The notes below the pieces were generated by a model. It was not told where the DNA came from. It searched no databases and worked only from the letters and a program-made list of their open reading frames with translations. Of a DNA stretch of 17,043 nucleotides, positions 1 through 6,533 are shown one piece after another. The stretch covers positions 29,757-46,799 of the forward strand of contig DDZI01000064.1 of the NCBI GenBank assembly GCA_002346305.1, read 5' to 3'. The stretch comes from Actinobacteria bacterium UBA3012 (GTDB taxonomy: Bacteria > Actinomycetota > Actinomycetes > Nanopelagicales > Nanopelagicaceae). The position numbers and the translations under genes were made by a program. The stretch's first letter is position 1. Every line of letters starts with the position of its first letter.

Positions 1-662
1 CGATCGAGCATCCGTACTGAATTACTTATTACCGCAGGCACTCTCATCTGATTTGCAAATATCAATGACCTCGCAGCATGAGCAGTTGTAAGTTCTCCTT
101 CCCCAGGAGCTAAATGAGATACAACTTCAATAGCAATTGATCCGAGTTGTGCTATTTCACGCCATTTATTTAGCGCATCTTTGGCTTGATCAATGCGACG
201 CAAAGCCAAAGCTCTTCCAACATCTGAATTTGGGCCAAGTAACAACAAAACGCCTTCGCTATGTTTTGCGAAATTCTCATGAGTTAAAAGTTGTTCTTCT
301 ACCCCAGAAACTATTTTCACTAAATTGCGCCATCCATAACTTTGCGATGTTGCCATCACTGTTACCCGTGAAAAATTATTTTCAACAAAATTCCCACCTT
401 TTGCTGGAGTGGGAGCCGCCTTTACTTTGCGCATTGGCGCAACCTCTAAATTGCATCCAATAATTGGAGCAATTCCTGCCTGCTGACAAGATTGCGTAAA
501 TCTAATTGCACCGGCGAGCGCATTTCTGTCAGTAAGTGCTAATGCTGGCATCCCAAAAGTTGCGGCGCGTTCGACTAATTGATTTGGTTGAGCACTTCCG
601 TATTTAAATGAGAATCCACTTGCTACTTGCAGATGAACATATGGAATTGTTGAATTACTCAT
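1..662 (-). CDS. dnaE2: Error-prone DNA polymerase III alpha subunit (DnaE2-like), N-terminal part
   Basis: I translated this stretch by hand: it is open from an ATG at 662 to the window edge, giving 220 residues of what should be a protein of about 1,000. It is the N-terminal PHP domain of a C-family DNA polymerase, with a conserved block HLQVASGFSFKYG (10-22), ALALTDRNALAGAIRF near 40-55, and a PIIGCNLEV strand near 66. The form HLQVAS and LTDRN, in place of the HLHVHS and LTDHG of replicative DnaE, is the pattern I associate with the second, damage-inducible actinobacterial DnaE. The start overlaps the DUF6504 gene by 8 bases, so the two are co-transcribed and probably translationally coupled behind the SOS box at 979-994. 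Expected role: translesion synthesis in an ImuB/DnaE2-type mutasome. The polymerase active-site region lies outside the window, so activity cannot be judged. Confidence 0.85.
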   Translation of the reverse strand, partial: MSNSTIPYVHLQVASGFSFKYGSAQPNQLVERAATFGMPALALTDRNALAGAIRFTQSCQQAGIAPIIGCNLEVAPMRKVKAAPTPAKGGNFVENNFSRVTVMATSQSYGWRNLVKIVSGVEEQLLTHENFAKHSEGVLLLLGPNSDVGRALALRRIDQAKDALNKWREIAQLGSIAIEVVSHLAPGEGELTTAHAARSLIFANQMRVPAVISNSVRMLD

Positions 663-963
663 CTTCTTCAACTTGAAGAGCACTCTTGCTTATCGCTTTA
701 CGTACCTGCCACTGACCACTTAACTCATCACGTTCTACATGGAATGTAATTAACATTCCTTCTGGTGCGGCTTCAACTGCCCAAAAAGATTTTGCTAAAT
801 CATCGGGGCGATAATTTCCATCACTAGCTCGGTTCCACCAACCCCCGGCTTCGCGCCAACGCGAAAGTACGGAATGGATTCGAAAACGCCGTCCCCGCCA
901 TGTGAACTCAACCGGCTCACCTCCCACGGTAAGCACCTCAGGCACATCACCTGATCTAGCCAT
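655..963 (-). CDS. DUF6504 family protein, partner of dnaE2
   Basis: A 102-residue protein that I recognise as the small DUF6504 family found beside error-prone DnaE and Y-family polymerase genes in actinobacteria. Visible signs are the Trp/Arg-rich core FTWRGRRFRIHSVLSRW (20-36), a GGWWNR motif near 40-45, and WAVEA followed by a beta-strand-rich C-terminus with an acidic end. No signal peptide or membrane segment is seen, so it should be cytoplasmic. The ATG at 963 has a strong Shine-Dalgarno (AGGGGGAG on the minus strand) ending about 3 bases upstream, which fixes the start. It is the first gene after an SOS box and overlaps dnaE2 by 8 bases. Its biochemical function is unknown; the context suggests an accessory role in DNA-damage tolerance. 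The usual Y-family (imuB-like) gene is not next to it upstream. Confidence 0.8.
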   Translation of the reverse strand: MARSGDVPEVLTVGGEPVEFTWRGRRFRIHSVLSRWREAGGWWNRASDGNYRPDDLAKSFWAVEAAPEGMLITFHVERDELSGQWQVRKAISKSALQVEEDE

Positions 964-978
964 CTACTCCCCCTAAAT

Positions 979-994
979 TAGAACATCTGTTCGA
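979..994 (-). promoter_or_regulatory. LexA binding site (SOS box)
   Basis: The 16 bases TAGAACATCTGTTCGA match the actinobacterial LexA consensus TCGAAC-N4-GTTCGA at all but one of its 12 fixed positions. The box starts 15 bases upstream of the DUF6504 ATG and lies just downstream of the candidate -10 element at 1004-1009, where bound LexA would block initiation or early elongation. It explains SOS control of the DUF6504-dnaE2 operon. The opposite gene starts at 1087 and is probably too far away to be controlled by it. Confidence 0.85.
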
Positions 995-1003
995 ATAACC
1001 CAA

Positions 1004-1032
1004 ATACTAGGAGTTAGGGCTGACAGCAGCAA
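1004..1032 (-). promoter_or_regulatory. Candidate promoter of the DUF6504-dnaE2 operon
   Basis: Read on the minus strand, TTGCTG (1032-1027) and TAGTAT (1009-1004) are separated by exactly 17 bases, an acceptable housekeeping -35/-10 pair. Initiation would fall around 997, at the edge of the SOS box, so a repressor bound there would directly interfere. This is pattern reading only; no transcript data were available. Confidence 0.5.
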
Positions 1033-1086
1033 GTAGCCGCTAGATCGGTCTGAAATAGGTATCAAATGGGTATTAGGCTCAGTTAC

Positions 1087-2106
1087 ATGAAACAAGTTAC
1101 CTACCGTGGACCAGAGCAGATCACTGTTGATGAGTGGATCTCCCCCGAACTTCCCGCCAACTACGTGGCCGTGAAAGTGGCCTATGTCGGAGTCTGCGGA
1201 ACTGACCTACATCTATATGCCGGTCATATGGATTCTCGCGTGACCACCCCGCATGTTCCAGGTCATGAGATGTCTGGAGTTGTTGCCCGCATTGGTGCTG
1301 GAGTTAATGAATGGAAGTTAGGTGAGAAGGTAACTGTTCGACCGCTATTGCCTTGTAAAAATTGTCGAACCTGTAATGAAGGCAATTCACATATCTGTCC
1401 AAAATTAAAATTTATCGGCGTGGATCTCGGCGGCGCAATGCAACCAGAGTGGATCGTGCCAGCTGAGTTGTTACATCGAATTCCAGAGCAGATCACACTT
1501 CGTCAAGGTGCACTAATCGAACCACTTGCTGTTGCTATTCATGATGTGCGAATGGCAGATCTTGATCCAACTGATGTAATTACTATTGTTGGTGCCGGAC
1601 CGATTGGTTTGTTGATCGGAATTGTTTGCGTATCTCGCGGACACAAAACATTTATTACTGACATAGATCAAACCCGCCTAGATGTCGCCAAATCACATGG
1701 AATGATTCCAGTAACCCCAGATCAAGTAGAAGCTGCAGCGCGTGAAGCAACAAATGGATTAGGCACTGATGTGGTCTTTGAAGTATCTGGTTCCGCAGGT
1801 GGTGCGACTTTAATCTCTTCCATAGTTAAACCTCGTGGAAAGATTATTGTTGTGGGAATACATGCAGAGTTGCGTCAGTTCAATCTGCAGCAAATATTCC
1901 ACAAGGAAGTAACTATGCAAGGTGCTCGTGTCTACAAGTCAATTGATTTTGACGATGCAATCGCATTTCTTGCCACACGCACCAAAGAACTTGAGCCACT
2001 AATTACTAAGGTATTTCCGGTTGAAGATGCGTTAGAGGCTTACCTTTCACTGACTCGCGGTGGAAGCATCAAAAATTTAATCGCCATCTCAGAACCTGCA
2101 ATCTAA
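1087..2106 (+). CDS. Zinc-dependent medium-chain (MDR) sugar/polyol dehydrogenase
   Basis: A 339-residue NAD(P)-dependent dehydrogenase of the sorbitol/threonine dehydrogenase branch of the MDR superfamily. Catalytic zinc ligands are visible as Cys37 (in GVCGTD), His60-Glu61 (PGHE) and Glu144 (IEPLAVA). The structural zinc loop has Cys90, Cys93, Cys96 and Cys104. The Rossmann motif GAGPIG is at 168-173, and an Asp near 191 at the end of the second strand suggests a preference for NAD. I chose the ATG at 1087 because homology begins at MKQVTY; an ATG at 1066 would add seven residues and cannot be excluded. The next gene begins on the base after this stop codon, so the two enzymes are made together. 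Pairing with a KduD-type SDR suggests linked oxidation and reduction of a sugar acid or polyol, as in the L-idonate pathway (IdnD plus IdnO). The exact substrate cannot be read from sequence. Confidence 0.88.
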   Translation: MKQVTYRGPEQITVDEWISPELPANYVAVKVAYVGVCGTDLHLYAGHMDSRVTTPHVPGHEMSGVVARIGAGVNEWKLGEKVTVRPLLPCKNCRTCNEGNSHICPKLKFIGVDLGGAMQPEWIVPAELLHRIPEQITLRQGALIEPLAVAIHDVRMADLDPTDVITIVGAGPIGLLIGIVCVSRGHKTFITDIDQTRLDVAKSHGMIPVTPDQVEAAAREATNGLGTDVVFEVSGSAGGATLISSIVKPRGKIIVVGIHAELRQFNLQQIFHKEVTMQGARVYKSIDFDDAIAFLATRTKELEPLITKVFPVEDALEAYLSLTRGGSIKNLIAISEPAI

Positions 2107-2859
2107 ATGAAAGTACTTGCTGGAAAAATTGCAGTCGTCACCGGCGCCAATCGCGGCATTGGTCATGCAATTGCTTTGGCTTTAGCAGAAGCTGGCGCTG
2201 ACATCGTCGGAACAAGCCGCCAGATGAGTGATCATGAAAGTATTGCCAAAGAAGTAAGAGCGCTAGGTCGGAAGTTCTTTCCATTTGCCTGCGATATGAA
2301 AAATCGTGCTGAGAGTACGGCGCTAGCGAAAAAAGTTTTAACTGAAGTTGGTCAAGTGGATATCTTGGTGAACAACGCCGGAACTATTCGTCGTGAAAAT
2401 ATTGCCGATTACTCACTTGCAGATTGGGATGAAGTTGTTGAAGTAAACCTGACTGCTCCATTTATTCTCACCCAGGATTTCGGCAAACCAATGCTTGAGC
2501 GTAGCGCAGGTAAGGTTATTTTCATTTCCTCTCTACTTTCCTACCAAGGTGGAATCAGAGTGCCGGCTTACACGGCAAGTAAATCTGGAATCGCTGGCTT
2601 AGTAAAAGCATTTGCTAATGAGTGGGCTGGAAAAGGTGTCAATGTAAATGCAGTTGCACCGGGTTACATAGTTACTGATAACACTGAAGCCCTACGTGCA
2701 GATCCAATCCGCTATGAAGCTATAACTGGACGCATTCCCGCAGGACGTTGGGGCGAAGGTAGCGATATCGCCGGCAGTGTGGTTTTTCTCGCCTCAGAAA
2801 ACGCTGATTACTTACACGGTTCAACCATTACCGTCGACGGCGGATGGATGGGTAGATAA
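2107..2859 (+). CDS. kduD: KduD-like short-chain dehydrogenase (2-dehydro-3-deoxy-D-gluconate 5-dehydrogenase family)
   Basis: A 250-residue classical SDR. It has the cofactor motif TGANRGIG (12-19), NNAG (89-92) and the catalytic set Asn114, Ser142, Tyr155 and Lys159 (YTASK). The stretch SYQGGIRVPAYTASKSG and the C-terminal RIPAGRWGEGSDIAG followed by HGSTITVDGGWMGR closely match KduD / 2-deoxy-D-gluconate 3-dehydrogenase. KduD interconverts 2,5-diketo-3-deoxygluconate and 2-keto-3-deoxygluconate in hexuronate breakdown. Gluconate 5-dehydrogenases (IdnO/Gno) are a close alternative. The ATG follows the TAA of the MDR gene with no gap, so it is translated by coupling or reinitiation. No kduI, KDG kinase or aldolase and no sugar transporter is nearby, so the pathway must be completed elsewhere or the substrate differs from that of classical KduD. 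Confidence 0.85.
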   Translation: MKVLAGKIAVVTGANRGIGHAIALALAEAGADIVGTSRQMSDHESIAKEVRALGRKFFPFACDMKNRAESTALAKKVLTEVGQVDILVNNAGTIRRENIADYSLADWDEVVEVNLTAPFILTQDFGKPMLERSAGKVIFISSLLSYQGGIRVPAYTASKSGIAGLVKAFANEWAGKGVNVNAVAPGYIVTDNTEALRADPIRYEAITGRIPAGRWGEGSDIAGSVVFLASENADYLHGSTITVDGGWMGR

Positions 2860-2860
2860 T

Positions 2861-3247
2861 GTGCGTAAAATCAAAAGTTTATTTACAGCCTTAACAATAA
2901 TCGGAGTTCTAGTAATTTCAGGCTCTCCTGCATCGGCACATACAGAAATATTAAAGAGTTCGCCTGCGGCAGATAAAATCATTTCAGTAATGCCAAAATC
3001 AATAAGACTGACATTTGGAGAAAAATTACTTGTTGTCATGGGGAGTAAAAGTAAAGCGAACTCCATAACAGTTAAATCACCCGGAAATAAAATAGTATCT
3101 AATGGAAAAGTCAAAGTTGTAGCAAATATCGCAAGTATAAATCTTGTTACTCTAAAAGAATCTGGAAAATATCAAGTGACCTTTCGGGTAGTTGCTAGAG
3201 ATGGTCACGTTTTAAAGGATTCATTTAAATTTGAATTTAGAAAGTAA
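2861..3247 (+). CDS. copC: Secreted CopC-domain copper-binding protein
   Basis: A 128-residue precursor starting at GTG 2861, one base after the kduD stop. It has a clear Sec signal peptide: Arg/Lys at 2-5, a hydrophobic core at 7-19, and cleavage after Ala-Ser-Ala26. The mature protein begins with His27, followed by a CopC/YobA-type beta sandwich (HTEILKSSPAADK, then IRLTFGEKL near 60). The C-terminal block VVARDGHVLKDSFKFEF carries Asp114 and His116, spaced like the Asp-x-His that with the N-terminal His binds Cu(II) in CopC. An ATG at 2859 lies in another frame. No CopD membrane partner or cytochrome oxidase gene is adjacent, so it may act alone as a periplasmic copper chaperone or scavenger. 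The gene looks more AT-rich and Lys-rich than the two dehydrogenases before it. Its 3' end overlaps the opposing mannosyltransferase gene by 27 bases. Confidence 0.82.
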   Translation: MRKIKSLFTALTIIGVLVISGSPASAHTEILKSSPAADKIISVMPKSIRLTFGEKLLVVMGSKSKANSITVKSPGNKIVSNGKVKVVANIASINLVTLKESGKYQVTFRVVARDGHVLKDSFKFEFRK

Positions 3248-3955
3248 CCTAAAAAATCCAAATTTAGAGACATTCCACATTGCTTCAAAGACAATCCCAC
3301 TGTGCATCTTTGAGACACCTTCTCGTCGCTCAACAAAAGTAATTGGTACCTCTCCTACTGGTAGCCCTGCTTCATGAACGCGATAAAGTGTTTCTACCTG
3401 AAATCCATATCCATTAGATTCGATATTTCCCAAGCAAATAACTCCTATCGCTCTTCGCGAGAAAACTCTAAATCCACTTGTGCAATCTCGAACATTTAAA
3501 CCAAGCAGAATTCTGGAGTATCCACTTCCAAACCGCGAAAGAATTTCTCGATGTTTCGCCCAACCGATAATTTGTCCGCCTTTAACCCATCTGGACCCAA
3601 TAGTTAAATCATATTTATCTGCTTGTCCTAGCAGTTTTTCCAAATCTGCAACTCGATGTGAGTGGTCTGCGTCCATCTCAATAAAATATTCAGAATTTCT
3701 ATCTAAGCCCCATGCAAATCCTGCACGGTAGGCATTTCCAAGACCCGTTTTCTCAGGACGTGACAAAAGCTCTATTTTGCTATCACTGACCATTAATTGA
3801 TTAATTATTTCTACAGTACCGTCTGAAGAATTATCATCGATCACTAAAATTTGCAATGTGGGAAATATTGATCTAATTTCATTAATTAGAGTTCCAACAT
3901 TCAATGCTTCATTGTATGTTGGTATTAAAAGCAAAGAGTTTGCAGAAAGTTCCAC
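3221..3955 (-). CDS. Polyprenol monophosphomannose synthase (GT2, DPM1/Ppm1-like)
   Basis: A 244-residue family 2 glycosyltransferase. It carries the N-terminal nucleotide-sugar motif LIPTYNEALN (10-19), DDNSSDGT (40-47), the metal-binding MDADHSH (94-100), SRWVKGG near 141, CTSGFRVFSR near 160 and the signature SNGYGFQVETLYR followed by FVERREGVSKM. These fit dolichol/polyprenol-phosphate mannosyltransferases, which move mannose from GDP-mannose to a polyprenyl phosphate on the cytoplasmic face of the membrane. The product feeds lipoglycan assembly and protein O-mannosylation in actinobacteria. It is a catalytic domain only: there is no C-terminal membrane domain and no fusion to the Lnt acyltransferase seen in some mycobacterial-type Ppm1 proteins. 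The start is GTG 3955 with no convincing Shine-Dalgarno. It lies 54 bases downstream of the methyltransferase gene on the same strand. Confidence 0.85.
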   Translation of the reverse strand: MELSANSLLLIPTYNEALNVGTLINEIRSIFPTLQILVIDDNSSDGTVEIINQLMVSDSKIELLSRPEKTGLGNAYRAGFAWGLDRNSEYFIEMDADHSHRVADLEKLLGQADKYDLTIGSRWVKGGQIIGWAKHREILSRFGSGYSRILLGLNVRDCTSGFRVFSRRAIGVICLGNIESNGYGFQVETLYRVHEAGLPVGEVPITFVERREGVSKMHSGIVFEAMWNVSKFGFFRLLSKFKFK

Positions 3956-3992
3956 TTGCTCACTTTAGCGAGAGTGCTGCATTCTTCAACCT

Positions 3993-4010
3993 GCCATGGG
4001 TTTTCATGGC
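3993..4010 (-). other. Short perfect hairpin after the methyltransferase gene
   Basis: GCCATG (3993-3998) and CATGGC (4005-4010) form a perfect 6-bp stem with a 6-base loop, and the stem overlaps one base of the methyltransferase stop codon. There is no U-tract on either strand, so I do not call it an intrinsic terminator. It could slow or process the transcript between the methyltransferase and mannosyltransferase genes. Confidence 0.35.
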
Positions 4011-4834
4011 TATAGCGGTTCGATTATTGCCGTTCCTTTTTCGTGATCTAAAAACCTTAACTTGTGATTCGGAAGAGCATTAGCGAAACTTTCTGCCAAT
4101 GCTTTCTCTCCACTTCTCTTTGTGTCATCGATTACCACAACTGCTTTTTTGCTCAACTTTGAGCCTAAGACTGGAAGTGCCGGAAATCTTGCAGCATCAT
4201 CTTTGGATCCTGGAGGTCCATCGATGAAGAGGAAATCAATCTCTTTAAAATCTTGCAACTTTGAACTGTCGTACCACATGAATGATTCTTCTAAGATTTC
4301 CTTCTGAATCAAAGGCGCATGAATCAATTTAACATTGCTCACTTGATGCTCTGCGAGTAACTCTTGGGTGTTCTTGAGGTACTCAAGGTCATGTTCAATT
4401 GCCACAATCTCAACTGCCCCAGCACGCGACAAAACAATTGTTGATGCCCCACTTCCTAATTCAACTACTAATTTTGGCTTATATTTTCTCACCAAAGAAG
4501 TTAATGTTAAAAGCAGATCGGGCGAGGCCGCCCAACCACGTGTTGGAGGAAGCGCAGCTTTTAAATCCAACATCTCATGCAGAGAAACTAGAGCTTCTAA
4601 TTGGCGGAAATCTTGTTTACTTCTTTTCTCAAGTACTGTTGCAATTTTCACTTCGGAGTCCTTAATAGTTTTTATGATTTTTTCATTTGACTTTTTAGTT
4701 GTCTTAGTTGACTTTTTATTTGAATTAATAAGTGCAATCCCTTTACGGCGTGTCTCCCAGATGTTTACTAAAATTGAGACCAGAACTAACGTTAGAACTG
4801 TTTTCAGAATTAAAGAACTTGCATCGGTTGACAT
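4010..4834 (-). CDS. Membrane-anchored class I SAM-dependent methyltransferase
   Basis: A 274-residue protein from the ATG at 4834; a TTG at 4864 would add ten residues with no sign of homology. An N-terminal membrane helix (about 8-26) is followed by a Lys/Thr/Ser-rich, probably coiled linker (about 38-75), then a methyltransferase domain. The entry to that domain is PPTRGWAASPDLL (96-108), then motif I ELGSGAS (125-131), the acidic end of strand 2 IEHD (146-149), and a FLFIDGPPG motif near 217. The short W-A-x-SPD lead-in followed by ELGSGxS is typical of Methyltransf_24-like enzymes in cell-surface glycan loci. The acceptor is unknown. Divergent pairing with a MurG-like glycosyltransferase and the following mannosyltransferase suggest methylation of a glycan or glycolipid at the inner face of the membrane. 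No Shine-Dalgarno is visible. Confidence 0.75.
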   Translation of the reverse strand: MSTDASSLILKTVLTLVLVSILVNIWETRRKGIALINSNKKSTKTTKKSNEKIIKTIKDSEVKIATVLEKRSKQDFRQLEALVSLHEMLDLKAALPPTRGWAASPDLLLTLTSLVRKYKPKLVVELGSGASTIVLSRAGAVEIVAIEHDLEYLKNTQELLAEHQVSNVKLIHAPLIQKEILEESFMWYDSSKLQDFKEIDFLFIDGPPGSKDDAARFPALPVLGSKLSKKAVVVIDDTKRSGEKALAESFANALPNHKLRFLDHEKGTAIIEPL

Positions 4835-4955
4835 TTGGTCATTTTGGCAGAGGTTTACTGGCAATTACTTTGTAAAAATCATTCTTCACTATCTGTTCAA
4901 CTAAAGTTTGTTTAAATTCTTTAAATATCTTTCCTGGAAAATCTATCTTTGCGAG

Positions 4956-6533
4956 GTGACCAATCTGGAAAAGCCCACCATCATCCTGGCGACCAGCAAC
5001 GGGATTGGGATGGGACATTTGGTTCGTGCTTGCGCTGTCGCTAAAGCACTACTCCCCGAGGCAGAACCAATAATTGTTTCAATGGCTCCAGGTATCGCTG
5101 ATGTGGGTGCCGCCCTTGGAATACGTACTGAATACATTCCTGGACGTGATCGTGAATGGATGCCGCGCCGAGTTTGGGATCATTATTTACGTGATCGATT
5201 GATTGCATTAGCCGAAGAGACTGGCGCAAAAGTAATCTCTTTCGACGGAGTGGTTCCATACCCAGGAGTCTTAGCCGCAAAATTTCATTCGGCGGATTTA
5301 AGACTGGCTTGGGTTAGACGCGGATTGTGGCGAGATACCCCACAAAAATTAACGCTCTCACTTTACGCATCGCTAATGGACAAAGTAATTGAACCTGGTG
5401 ATTACGCAGCAGCGTATGACAAGGGACCAACCTCTGGTCGTGATGACGCTGAAAAAGTTGCACCTGTTTCCGTATACTCCCCTGACGAGGCGTTACCTAG
5501 TGATGAAGCTCGGCAAATCCTGGGACTTGATCTAGATCGTCCAGCCGTCTTGGTGACTCTCGGAACTGCGACTACCGAAGAGGTCGATCGATTGAAGGCT
5601 GTGCTTCGCGGATTGAAGCGGTGGACAAATGTCCAAGTTCTGATGACAAAAAATCCAGTAGATAGAATCGGTAAATCAATTGTTCCCCAGGGCTTAGATT
5701 TACGTACCGCTAGATACTTTCCACTAGCAAAATTATTATCGGCATTTGACGGCGCAATCTCTGCGGCTGGATACAACAGCATTCATGAATTTATGTGCGC
5801 TGGCACTCCCACAATTTTTATTCCTGTCATGCGCGGTACTGATGACCAACTAGCCAGGGCAAAGTGGTGTCATGATTTTGGCTTTGCGATCATGGCTGAT
5901 CCTGAGAATCTTTTAGGAATTGAGAGATGGGCTGAACGTCTCAGTGATATTAATATTCGAAACTCACTTTCTACAAAATGTCTCGAATTAAGTGATCCAA
6001 GTGGAGGAATTGAAATTGCACAAAAGCTTTTAGATCTATCGCAATCTCCGGCAAAAAATGGAGTTATAGTTGCTTACTCCTACTGGAGATTTAGGTTATC
6101 GCAGATCAGACGATCTACATTTAGAGGAGTTCTCAAGCGAAGCTATTACGCAATTGCACGAGTTGTCTTAAGAAATGCAGCCCTAATTTACCGCAAAATA
6201 GTTCCACGAAAAATTGAGATCATCAAACCTGATAAATCTGTGACTTTTTTACAAACTCTTGATGCTAAAGTTTTAAAAGAGGCAATTTCTTCCTCTGGAA
6301 GATTCGAACATATTCTTTCCGATAGTTCGTTGATGTACAAATCAGTCCGAAAGAAAATAGCCACAAAGGCTTATGGGCAAATTCTGGTAGATGCGTCCAC
6401 CTTGCTCGTCGCAAAAGAAGAAGTAACTCAATTGGAACCACCAATTCATGAAGAAATTCAACTTCCAGCAGAAGAAGCAACAGAAGGAATCGCTGAAAAG
6501 CAGAGAGATTATCTGCCACAATTGCCAGCGTGA
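4956..6533 (+). CDS. MurG/GT28-like glycosyltransferase with long C-terminal tail
   Basis: A GT-B fold glycosyltransferase, 525 residues from GTG 4956. A TTG at 4908 would add a 16-residue hydrophobic N-terminus with no support from homology. The N-terminal domain opens with the glycine-rich loop GIGMGHL (16-22), as in MurG and related GT28 enzymes. The C-terminal half has VLVTLGTATTEE near 200-211 and the donor-binding segment SAAGYNSIHE (269-278) followed by GTPTIFIPV and a DDQLARA motif. The catalytic part ends near residue 366. The remaining 160 or so residues are first basic and then strongly acidic (Glu-rich, ending QRDYLPQLPA) and match nothing I know. The likely donor is a UDP- or TDP-sugar and the acceptor a lipid or surface glycan, but neither can be assigned. 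It overlaps the TauE-like gene by 4 bases. Confidence 0.78.
   Translation: MTNLEKPTIILATSNGIGMGHLVRACAVAKALLPEAEPIIVSMAPGIADVGAALGIRTEYIPGRDREWMPRRVWDHYLRDRLIALAEETGAKVISFDGVVPYPGVLAAKFHSADLRLAWVRRGLWRDTPQKLTLSLYASLMDKVIEPGDYAAAYDKGPTSGRDDAEKVAPVSVYSPDEALPSDEARQILGLDLDRPAVLVTLGTATTEEVDRLKAVLRGLKRWTNVQVLMTKNPVDRIGKSIVPQGLDLRTARYFPLAKLLSAFDGAISAAGYNSIHEFMCAGTPTIFIPVMRGTDDQLARAKWCHDFGFAIMADPENLLGIERWAERLSDINIRNSLSTKCLELSDPSGGIEIAQKLLDLSQSPAKNGVIVAYSYWRFRLSQIRRSTFRGVLKRSYYAIARVVLRNAALIYRKIVPRKIEIIKPDKSVTFLQTLDAKVLKEAISSSGRFEHILSDSSLMYKSVRKKIATKAYGQILVDASTLLVAKEEVTQLEPPIHEEIQLPAEEATEGIAEKQRDYLPQLPA

Noticed and set aside
137..463. An open frame of 108 codons on the plus strand
   Set aside because: It lies wholly inside the dnaE2-like gene on the other strand, whose PHP-domain motifs are clear; its product has no recognisable motif.
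1066..1089. ATG at 1066 as start of the MDR dehydrogenase
   Set aside because: The extra seven residues have no counterpart in the family, and the first conserved strand starts at the ATG at 1087; ribosome binding sites are weak for both.
2777..2860. An ATG at 2777 as the start of the copC gene
   Set aside because: It would bury the signal peptide behind 28 residues encoded inside kduD; the GTG at 2861 puts the basic n-region at the N-terminus.
3993..4010. Intrinsic terminator at the GCCATG/CATGGC hairpin
   Set aside because: The stem is only 6 bp with a moderate GC content, and no run of T follows on either strand.
4368..4904. A 178-codon plus-strand open frame opposite the methyltransferase
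   Set aside because: It is a shadow of the methyltransferase gene; the opposite strand encodes the SAM-binding ELGSGAS motif, while this frame shows only low-complexity residues.
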